From positions 1 to 19,230 of the forward strand of contig RXOD01004681.1 of NCBI GenBank assembly GCA_005223375.1: a stretch of 19,230 nt of DNA, given 5' to 3'. The DNA is from Amoebophrya sp. AT5.2 (lineage: Eukaryota > Sar > Dinophyceae > Syndiniales > Amoebophryaceae). The notes beneath the pieces were generated by a model, which was not told the origin of the DNA, made no database searches, and saw nothing but the letters and a program-made list of their open reading frames with translations. The translations under genes were made by a program, and so were the position numbers. Below are positions 12,201 to 19,230 of the stretch, piece after piece (the stretch's first letter is position 1; every line of letters starts with the position of its first letter).

Positions 12201-14313
12201 TCTGCCCCCCACTTCTTGCATCTCGTCCGACTACCGCACACTCCTCGACGGCGACGACCGCCTCGACGGCCTGGCGCTAATGCTGTACCACAACCGACGG
12301 GGCCTGCGCCGCGCCCTGCAGCACTTCGATCCGAAATCGAGTTACTTGGTCAAGCGCAAGCATTTTAGGTACGCCCTGCAGGGCCTCGCCGTGGCAAACT
12401 GTGCGAACAAGCATCGGAACATCCTCTCAAGCCTCGGAGGCGGCGGGGGCGGCGCGGGGGGTATGAAAACGCTAGACGCCATCTGGGGCGACTTTCTGGG
12501 CCAGCTGAAGACAGTAGAACTTCTGCCGGAGCCGGTCGCGGATGAAGTTGACCTTGCAATCGATCATGGGCCTGCACCTGGAGCTGCAGCTGGTGCGGGC
12601 GGATCAGTAGAAGCACCGCCCCCGCCCCCCGGGGCGGCAGGAGCTAGTGTTGTAGCAACAAAGACACCGGACGAGGAGCTGATCGACTACAACGCTCTGC
12701 TGGACAGCTTTGTGGTAGTCGATATGCAGCCGCCACAAAACCCACTTGCAGCGCAAACGCAGTTTCCGAACGGCGCGGCGGGTGCTAGCAGCTATGCGAG
12801 GAACGACCACCAGCCCTACGTCCGCACCTGGCGAAAGCGTTGCTCAACGTTGAATCCCGTCGTTGTGCAGCAACAGGTGACGAACTCAACGTCAACAGGT
12901 ATTGCTATTGGCTTCGCAGCGGGGCAAGGACATGATGCAGCACATGCAAGCTCCTCGTCCTCCTCATCTATGCCGAGGAAAAGGGTAGTCCCGCCAAACA
13001 CAATTCCCGCAGCGCGTGGAAGTCGCGACAGCGGTGGCAGCTCGGCCGAGACGCCACCCCGTAGCGAGCAGGCGCAGAGATCATCTCCGGAGCATGATGT
13101 TGGTGGGACTGGGAGCCAGTTTTTCGACCAGAGCGGTCTGACGGACCGGGAAACGGTCCCCGCGGCGAGAAGAAGTTGTGCAGCTTCTCTCGACGACGAC
13201 CACATGTCTTCAGATTATGACCATCTTCGCGCCAGTGTGCGGGCGCGGAAGTCGGTGTCGGATGCAATATCGGAAACCCTGCAAATGGCACAAATTGCAG
13301 GTGGGTCGCGAGGGCCGCCTCCTCTGACACCGCCTGCGGCCGCAGCTCAGTCTTCCGCCAACACCACGAATGCAGCGAGTGGGGGCACTTCTGCGGCTGC
13401 TGCTGCGCCTTCCGGAGCTAGCAGCAGGGGAGCTCCAGGTGGAAGTGGAACAACGGAGCCAGGAGCAGGTGGCGCCAGGAGTAGTGGTAGCGCAGCTCCT
13501 CCAACTTCAACCTCCAAAGCCTCTTCGTCGTCCAGGTCCAGGGTTCCACCCGTCGCAGCAGCCTCAACCGGTGCGAGTAGAATGAATCTCAAAGCGATTC
13601 CCAAACAGCACGCACTTCAGCACTCGGGATCTTCCCCGCACTCCACACCAGCAAGGGCTGCGACTCCGACGCTACAAACCTCCTCAGAACAACATCTTGG
13701 CACTCGGGGTCTCCCGCCGTCGGTAGAGCTCGAATCTTCTCCAGAGGCGCAGGGTGAAGAAAATCTTCAAGCAAGAAGTTCAAGAGATTTCATGCTCGGC
13801 CTCGGCACTAGAAGTAGAACCAGTTACGCCGAAACCGAAGAAACAACGCAAACGGGGCCACAGTGCCACGTCAGCTGCAAGTACGGCACACCGGAACAAG
13901 ACATCGGAGTTCTCGATCCGGGATGCTCGCACAGCAAAACGGGAACGCAGTTTTCTCCTGGGGAGCAGATGAAGAATGGCCGAGCTGCGATGGACGTCGG
14001 GCCTTCGTCTTCTACTCCGTCCCCCGAGGAGTATGTGCGTTCGACACCAAGTCCGACACGTGGAAGGCAATCAATCGATAGCCGCGCTACGACCAACTCG
14101 CCACCTGTGAGGCTGTCGCCTATGCTCAGCCTAAAAACCTCGTCGCCGGAAGATGGAGCTGAGGGAGCGACTTCAGCATCATCGTCATCTTCGTCGTCGG
14201 CTTGTTCCAACGCTGGCCTCGGCAACGAGAATCAGCTACTGTCGCCACGCAGCGCGGCAGAGCTCCTCGGCCTTGGCACTGTCCAGCTGGGCGCCGAGGT
14301 AGAGGGGGACTGA
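6226..14313 (+). CDS. CAP-Gly / PPP-family phosphatase / EF-hand fusion protein
   Basis: Four exons (6226-8107, 8440-9053, 9275-11298, 11442-14313) join in phase to 7392 nt, or 2463 residues. The CAP-Gly domain spans about residues 83-210 and keeps the GKNDG core (184-188) and GVRYF; it binds EEY/F tails of tubulin and EB proteins. A Ser/Gly/Pro-rich linker follows. The catalytic domain (about 1020-1305) has GDTHG (1039), GDMVDRG (1068), RGNHE (1099), HGGLF (1155), RSHE (1235) and [11 protein letters not shown] (1255). All six metal ligands and the catalytic His are present. HGGLF..GVTL and WSDP..ISKRG resemble PP5, while the C-terminal EF-hands resemble PPEF/RdgC; no TPR or IQ motif is evident. 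One EF-hand is canonical (1646-1657), and others are degenerate (about 1503-1514 and the 12300-12370 region). The last 700 residues are mostly Ser/Ala/Gly-rich. The start is ATG with an in-frame stop 15 nt upstream. The catalytic and EF parts are near certain; joining to CAP-Gly depends on one splice. Confidence 0.75.
8108..8439 (+). other. Putative intron linking the CAP-Gly exon to the phosphatase-side exon
   Basis: 332 nt, donor CAG|GTAGTC and acceptor CTTCAG|G, both phase 1. If unspliced, exon 1 reads only 11 more codons to TGA at 8140-8142. The downstream exon has an in-frame ATG at 8385 inside this interval, so a separate gene starting there cannot be excluded. This is the weakest junction of the fusion model. 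The other attractive donor, GTACTA at 7917, fits no good acceptor in phase. Confidence 0.6.
9054..9274 (+). other. Intron between linker exon and phosphatase exon
   Basis: 221 nt, donor AAG|GTACTG and acceptor CTCAG|GTG, phase 0 on both sides. It joins NEFEK to VISEPP. Unspliced, the frame meets TAA three codons after the donor. AGGT occurs at both ends. Confidence 0.75.
11299..11441 (+). other. Intron inside an EF-hand-like loop
   Basis: 143 nt, donor GTAAAT and acceptor TTCCAG|C, phase 2. AG|C rebuilds Ser and restores [14 protein letters not shown], an EF-hand-like helix-loop-helix, which strongly supports the junction. Confidence 0.85.
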
Positions 14314-14951
14314 GTGCTTATGCGACCTGTTACTCAATCTTCGCAAGAAAACTAAATCATCACTGTGACGGACTACTATCGTATACTTAAAGTACTGGCA
14401 AGAAGAAGATCTCAAACTCGAGATGATGCACATCCAGTATCAGTAATACTCCGCTGTGCACGTAAAAATACCAACAGCATTTCATTCTGATTTTGAGACC
14501 GCTCATCCACCCATGAGTCGTTGAGATAGGTTCAGACGAGCCGCATTCTCTCCTCCTGAGCGACCGCTCTGCTGACGCTGAGACTGCTTTCGTATACTTT
14601 CGATGCACTTCGTTGTGCTCTCGGCCGCACAATTCAACATGATAGTGATACTTGATATACCTATACGAAGCCCACACTTATATTTTCACCAACGCTCGCA
14701 GTCGCAAATACAACATTTTTGCTGCCCCACCGGCTTTTGCAGCTGAGACCACATCACTCGTACGTGTCTATTATTTTGAAGTGGAATAGAGGAGCACTGG
14801 CATGACTACATGAGCTTTTGTTTCCTTCTCCAGAAACTGAAAAACCTTGAAGCATTCGACCACCATCTGCAATTTTTCGTACGTGAGTGTGCGAGTGCTG
14901 TCACGACGACTCATAGCAAATGAATCCGTTTCTGTTTTGGTTTCAATTCTA

Positions 14952-15374
14952 ATCCGCTGCTGCGCCCGCGCCCGGTACAAGCGAAATCCACAAACATCTA
15001 GCAGTTGCAGTCATCATGGAGTTGCGTGGTAATGGTAAACATGCAGCCCCCTTTAATCCTTCATCACAACGCCTTGCTTCGTCTCCAGAAAGCTCGATCT
15101 CGATCACGATCCAAAAGAATGACAATCTCTTCTGTTGCGAGAAGCTCTTGCTTGGATCCCGATCTCTGTCGATGATGTTGCGCGGATCAGATTCAGGACG
15201 TGTGTATGAGTTGTACTTTCTCTTGCCACTGTCCTAGACCAACACTTTCCAAATCGAAAGGAAGCCCATGATTTGATCTTTATGGCCGTAACGCTCACTG
15301 CCACGCACCTTGATAGAAAGAGCCCCTGGCTTCGCGATTGATTTTCTCGCGCCCTCAACATCGGTCTCACTCAT
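14952..15374 (-). CDS. Candidate minus-strand gene, hypothetical (fragmentary model)
   Basis: The first exon is taken as 15374-15309 from an ATG (22 codons), although the frame is open further upstream to about 15500 and reads a Leu/Glu-rich, possibly coiled-coil stretch before it. The donor GTGCGT and acceptor TCTAG|G give a 75-nt intron (15308-15234) that keeps frame and removes a TAG. The second open stretch, 15233-14952, has 94 codons without a stop and begins with a charged, plausible sequence; its second half looks less protein-like, so a donor probably lies within it. The gene would be transcribed away from UTP3, against the direction of every other gene here. I recognise no family, and chance cannot be excluded. 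Confidence 0.2.
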
Positions 15375-15509
15375 TTGATGCTGATGAAGGTCGTGCTCGT
15401 GCTCGTGCATGCTCAGCTGCTCAATTAATTTTCGCACCTTCACCTCCAGTGACCGAAGTTGAGAAGATACCGATTCCGATACGCGTGTAGCTCTAGTAGT
15501 TTCGTACTA

Positions 15510-15527
15510 CTTGCGCCTTTCTCGCAG
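15510..15527 (+). promoter_or_regulatory. 3' splice-acceptor-like site just before the UTP3 start
   Basis: A pyrimidine-rich run ends in CTCGCAG at 15521-15527, five bases before the ATG at 15533. In dinoflagellates, which trans-splice a spliced leader, such a site could be the leader acceptor; it could equally end a 5' UTR intron. This is inferred from pattern only. Confidence 0.3.
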
Positions 15528-15532
15528 AAACC

Positions 15533-17536
15533 ATGGCTGATTCAGACGAGCACTCAGAATCCGAGCAGCTGCAGGGGGGCAACGAGCAGGAGGTCTTCTG
15601 GGGAAAGAAGGAGTATTACGGGGGTAGCGATCAGGAGGACGCCAGTGAGGATTTCAATTCCGATGCAGAGCGCGAGCTGCGGGAGAAGGCGGAAAAACGA
15701 AAAATCCTTTTACAGAAAGCCACGAAACACTTTGTGGAAGATGATACCAGCAGCGAGGATGAAGAAGCAGAAGGGCGCGGTAGCGATGAGGATGCCGAGG
15801 ATTCCAAGGCTGGGGACGAGAACGATGAAAACAGCGCCGTCGAGCGGGACGACGGGGACGCCGGCATTCTGGAGGCCGAGGAATTAAAAACCTCCCTCCT
15901 CAATGACAATGCAGACGGTACTGACAGCAAATCATCGTCAAAGTTGAGCCGGAAACAGAAGGAGTTCTGGCTGAGCAAACTTGCGCCGGAACTGGCACCT
16001 CTCGTCCAGGAGTATTTGGAGGAACTGACCTACCTAGACGAGGTGCTGTTGCCGGAATCTCAGAAGGCGTCGAGCATCGTGAACCAGGACGAAAGCATGA
16101 AGCAGTACGTCGAACTGCGTAAGGGCTTTGCTCAGCAGTACGTGTCGCTTCTGTCGTTTTACCTCTACAAAAAGAAAACATCGGTGGAAGATATTCTCAC
16201 CCGCGGTGGAACAGCGGCAGCTGCGAGGAGAAGGACAGGTGCCATTCAATTCTTGTGCTGACTGAAGACGTTCTATCTTGATGTTTGCATCTTCATCCAA
16301 CTTATTCCAAAATTATCAGGCGCGGTGTCTCAGACTTCTTCCGACTACCTGCAGAGCCACCCGGTCTTTGAGAAGATTCTGGAGCTGAAGGAAGTGCGCA
16401 CGGAATTTCGCGACCGCGACGATATGCTTTTAGAAGCCATCGATATGGGCGAGGACGAGGAGGAGCAGGAGGAAGACGATATGCATATGAATGAGGAGTC
16501 GATAAGTGGAAACCCTCCCCTTCAGCAGCGAGTAGATCGCGAAGCAGACGAAGAAGAAGAAGATGAAGAGGACATCGAAATGCTCTCCACGGGCGGCGAA
16601 TCCGATTCAGATCTACGCGGGGGCGAACAAGTAGAAGTTGGAGACGTGATTGGCAACGCTTTGCGCAACTTCAACTCGAAGGCCAACGGCGTCAAGGCGT
16701 CGAAAGATGCGCAGCAGCTGAGCACCAAAAACTCAACACCATCCCCCTGCTCCGACAGGACGGACAGCACGTCCACAGGTCAGAATCTTTCTGCGCGCGA
16801 GCGCATGCTGCAGAAGCTCGCGGCCCTCAAGAATGGCGGCAAGCAAATTGTTGAATCGGCAGGACGAGGACAAGTAGTCAAGGGCGGTGTGATGTCGAGA
16901 GGGACGGTGAAGCACGCGTCTCGTAACGAGGTGACCTTGCACAAATTTAACTCGCACGACGATCCGACGCTGGGGAAAATGCAGGAGCGCAAGAAGTCTG
17001 CCCTGCAGAAGTACATGGTGGAGGGTCAGAAAATCCACAACGCCATCGGCAAGAAGCAGGGCAACAGCGACGTCCTCGTCGACTTCAAGGAGCGCAAGGG
17101 GGGAGTGCAGAGGTTCGACGACGGCTTGCCAGCCGAATTCCTTGAGCGGCAGGAGAAGGAAGAACTGCGCAAGGCGGAAGAGGACGCAGCGGCGAAGAAG
17201 AAAAAGGCCGCCCTGGCGAGCAAGAAGAGGCTGCAAGAACAGACTGAACTCGTCGACGAATCGATGCTGACAGAGGGGCAGCGGCAACACTTGGAGCTGG
17301 AGGAGGACGAGCAACGGTTGGCCACGAAAAAGATCCTGCAGAACCGGGGCCTCGTACGGATCCGGCCCAAGAAGGACCGCAACAGCCGAGTGAAGCACAG
17401 AAGGAAGTACGAGAAGGCCGTGAAGAAACGAAAGACTGTGGTGGCGACCATGCGGGAAGGAACGAGCACCGGAGACGCCTACGGAGGAGAAACGACGGGA
17501 ATCAGGAGCACGGTGATCAAATCACACAAGTTGTGA
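15533..17536 (+). CDS. UTP3: U3 snoRNP / small-subunit processome protein UTP3 (SAS10)
   Basis: Two exons, 15533-16238 and 16320-17536, join in phase 1 to 640 residues. UTP3/SAS10 is a nucleolar component of the small-subunit processome, needed for 18S pre-rRNA maturation. The N-terminal half is acidic and has the family-typical W.KK.YYGGSDQEDASED. A Sas10/Utp3/C1D domain lies at about residues 142-255 (KLAPELAPLVQEYLEEL onward), continuing across the splice with QSHPVFEKILELKEVR, like human HPVIERLLTYRNL. Acidic runs follow in exon 2 (EDEEEQEEDD, EEEEDEEDIEM), then a Lys/Glu-rich helical stretch. The C-terminal Sas10 domain, about 570-640, has NRGLV..RPKKDRNSRVKHRRKYEKA and ends GYGGE-like (AYGGETTGI) and RSTVIKSHKL, matching the family end. 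It is longer than human UTP3 (479) because of low-complexity acidic and charged segments. The start is ACCATGGCT, the same context as PSMA5. Confidence 0.93.
16239..16319 (+). other. UTP3 intron
   Basis: 81 nt, donor ACAG|GTGCCA and acceptor TTATCAG|G, phase 1; a Gly codon is rebuilt. Both flanks belong to the Sas10/C1D domain, so the assignment is firm, although the shadow frame runs on for a few codons to a TGA. Confidence 0.85.
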
Positions 17537-18278
17537 GCGCTGCTGGAACAAATTCCAATTCGCAGCTAGTAGTTGTCCTTGCGACATTCTTTTGCTATTG
17601 GCATTGGTTGCTCCTTCTTAGAACCTGCTACGCACTACCAGGCCACCTGCAAACGCGGTTTTTTGGTGTACGTTCTTGTTACTCAAGAAACTACTGGACA
17701 AGAATTAAATGTTGTCGTGAAGGGATCTGCGGAGCCGAATGTATTTGCGTTCGGTGTCATGCTTGAAGTGTGCCTGTTGTCTAGAACCTCTGCTCCTCAA
17801 TATTTGGCTCGTGGTCGTGGGTGATAAAAATGTTTTTTTTACTTTTTCGGTTGATGTACCACGATCTGCGGCCTTGGTTGTTATCGGTTGGCCCGCAGTA
17901 TACGATGTCGCCAAAACTAAATCGGAATCAGACTGACAAATCTTGTGCGGCCTGCAGATAAAATCATCGGTCGTACGTGATGCCATTGTCACTTCTTCTT
18001 CTTCGACCACAACATTAGACCGGCAATATGAAAAGCAAAAGCTGCGTTGCGTGTCCTTCTTCAAACTTGTTCGATTTCCGATAGGTTCGGAGGCTTCATC
18101 TGCCGTGACTGCTGCTCCTCAGACCACACTCACGCTCACCTATCCCGCAACCTCGTCCACGACCAACCACGACTCAAGAAGAAAATGAAATATGAAAAAT
18201 TCTTGTTTTATTTAGTTTTTTCAGAATCGGCATCCATTGTTGAATAAATCTAGCTATCACGACATTTCAAAGTCAAAG
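17537..18278. other. Intergenic region without a supported gene
   Basis: This follows the UTP3 stop. Short + frames (17533-17766, 17573-17824, 17943-18188) and a minus frame (17705-18064) have no recognisable product. The region holds T-rich runs (near 17832 and 18203-18222) and ends in a splice-acceptor-like site. It probably contains the UTP3 3' UTR and the leader of the next gene. Confidence 0.6.
18203..18224 (+). promoter_or_regulatory. Strong 3' splice-acceptor-like site upstream of the membrane protein gene
   Basis: A T-rich run (TTTTATTTAGTTTTTTCAG) ends at 18224, 55 bases before the ATG at 18279. It is the clearest polypyrimidine-AG signal in the window outside the assigned introns. 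It could be a spliced-leader acceptor or the end of a 5' intron; if the latter, an upstream exon has been missed. Confidence 0.35.
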
Positions 18279-19208
18279 ATGTCGTTCCCGGCGCGACAAG
18301 TTGGATTGGCTGGCCCGGGCCAGAAGGGTTCGCACTCGATCTGGTCGCACTTCGCTCCCTCGTCGTGGGCCTCAAAATTTAAGAGCGACGACGGCGCACC
18401 GGTGTCCCTGCACTCCGCGGGGCTGCTCACATTCGTGTCGGTGCTGCCCGGTGTGCTCGGGAGCTGATGCTCGTGGCCAGTGCTGATGCTGGTTTTGAGC
18501 TCCGGCTTGCTGAATTGCGGCGACGCCCACAAGGCGTCCGACCGCGCCAAGGCCGAGTTTATCGGCGCGCTGTTTCTTCTCGTCTTTAACGTAACCCTGT
18601 ACAGCAACTTCATGCAGTACATGTGGCGTAAGGGACAACAAGTGGGAAGGTGCCGCAAGGGCGGTGGCAACCCCGCAAAAGCCAGCGTCCTTCTGCTGCT
18701 CTGCGCCCTGCTGCTGCTTGCGGTCGATCCGATGACCACGACGCTGAAGCACGTCGGCTGGGACGCGTTTTCGGAGGAAAACCTCCCGCGGCACTACGCG
18801 TGCGAGGGGGAGGGGGCCAGCAAAAAATGCAACAAAAAAACTATTTTCGGGTACTTCGTCTGGGGGTGCACCTTGGGGGGGCTGGTCGTTATGGCCGTGG
18901 CGATGTGGCAGTACACGATCGCGATGGGAAACAACTGCGTTGCCACCGCCTACGATATCGCGAGCAGTGCTCCCGCACCTGCACGGCGACGACCCGAAGG
19001 AGAGAGCTGCGACGCGCGCGGCACCCGCAACGACAGCGGCGACTTCACAAACCCTTCACCTCCGAATGAAAGCACTACACTGCTCACTCGCGGTACTAGT
19101 ACGGGTACCTCAAACGGGCGAAGCTATGTTGAAGACGAAGAGGAGCCGGCTATGGAGCCAGGAATGCACGCCGACGTCGAGGCAGGCCAGGGCGGTCGTA
19201 CCTACTAA
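18279..19208 (+). CDS. Four-pass membrane protein of unknown family, frame interrupted by TGA
   Basis: Two open stretches in the same frame, 18279-18464 and 18468-19208 (stop TAA at 19206-19208), are separated by one TGA at 18465-18467. The second stretch has three clear hydrophobic segments: FIGALFLLVFNVTLYSNFMQY, ASVLLLLCALLLLAVDPM, and FGYFVWGCTLGGLVVMAVAMW. A further one straddles the TGA (AGLLTFVSVLP...VLMLVLSSGLL). The N-terminus is short and soluble, a cysteine-containing loop (CEGEG.SKKCNKK) precedes the last segment, and the tail of about 75 residues is hydrophilic and acidic. A 30-nt GT-AG interval, 18451-18480, would remove the TGA, keep frame and give one normal-length first helix, for about 299 residues. 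Alternatives are selenocysteine or readthrough at TGA, a start at ATG 18486 (lacking most of helix 1), sequencing error or a pseudogene. The good coding quality downstream argues against a decayed gene. I do not recognise the family. Confidence 0.65.
18451..18480 (+). other. Possible 30-nt micro-intron
   Basis: The interval starts GTGTGC, ends GGCCAG, is phase 1 on both sides, contains the only in-frame stop of the gene, and has a length divisible by three. Excision joins SVLP to VLMLVLSSG. It is far shorter than the other introns here (75-456 nt), so it is a hypothesis, not an assignment. Confidence 0.35.
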
Positions 19209-19230
19209 ACACAAACTACGCAGCGGCAGG

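Larger units (their letters stand above)
14314..15532. other. Intergenic region, possibly containing a minus-strand gene
   Basis: There is no convincing + strand gene. On the minus strand, open stretches at about 15500-15309, 15233-14952, 14980-14771 and 14677-14387 could be exons. Minus-strand exon 15374-15309 (starting MSETDVEGARK) can splice in frame to 15233 downward (DSGKRKYNSYTRPESDPRN) over a 75-nt GT-AG interval containing a stop. No domain is recognised and later junctions are unclear, so this is a candidate only. Confidence 0.3.

Noticed and set aside
1..19230. Search for tRNA, rRNA, CRISPR arrays, insertion sequences or a prokaryotic operon
   Set aside because: No cloverleaf with anticodon arm, no conserved rRNA stretch, no regularly spaced direct repeats and no transposase frame were seen. 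The genes are spliced eukaryotic genes.

Overview
This is eukaryotic nuclear DNA, most likely from an alveolate of the dinoflagellate lineage. The evidence is indirect: spliced genes with short introns, every confidently called gene on the + strand, frequent AG|G acceptor junctions, Ser/Arg/Gly-rich low-complexity proteins, and donors that mostly read GTAC instead of GTRAGT. No prokaryotic signal, tRNA, rRNA or CRISPR array was seen. The lineage assignment is an inference, not a sequence match.

Layout, left to right. (1) 2-2695: the 3' part of a gene for a protein with two C2H2-like zinc fingers and a long Arg/Ser/Lys-rich tail; its 5' end lies outside the window, and one intron (449-904) splits the second finger. 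(2) 2696-3870: no supported gene. (3) 3871-5435: a complete five-exon gene for the 20S proteasome alpha-5 subunit (249 residues); homology fixes its exon junctions. (4) 5436-6225: no supported gene. (5) 6226-14313: four open stretches that splice in phase into one 2463-residue protein with a CAP-Gly microtubule-tip domain, a Ser/Pro-rich linker, a PPP-family Ser/Thr phosphatase with all metal ligands present, and a C-terminal EF-hand region. (6) 14314-15532: mostly non-coding, with a weak minus-strand multi-exon candidate. (7) 15533-17536: a two-exon gene for UTP3/SAS10, a small-subunit processome factor. (8) 17537-18278: no supported gene, ending in a strong 3' splice-like signal. (9) 18279-19208: a gene for a small four-pass membrane protein whose frame is broken by one in-frame TGA.

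The genes do not form one pathway. Proteasome, ribosome biogenesis and RNA-binding-type proteins lie side by side, as expected for head-to-tail housekeeping genes that are transcribed in one direction without functional clustering. The most notable item is the CAP-Gly/phosphatase/EF-hand fusion, an architecture I do not know from standard model organisms. It would join microtubule plus-end recognition, dephosphorylation and possible calcium sensing in one chain. Two further points deserve attention: the shared GTAC donor motif, and the in-frame TGA in the last gene, which a 30-nt GT-AG micro-intron would explain neatly.
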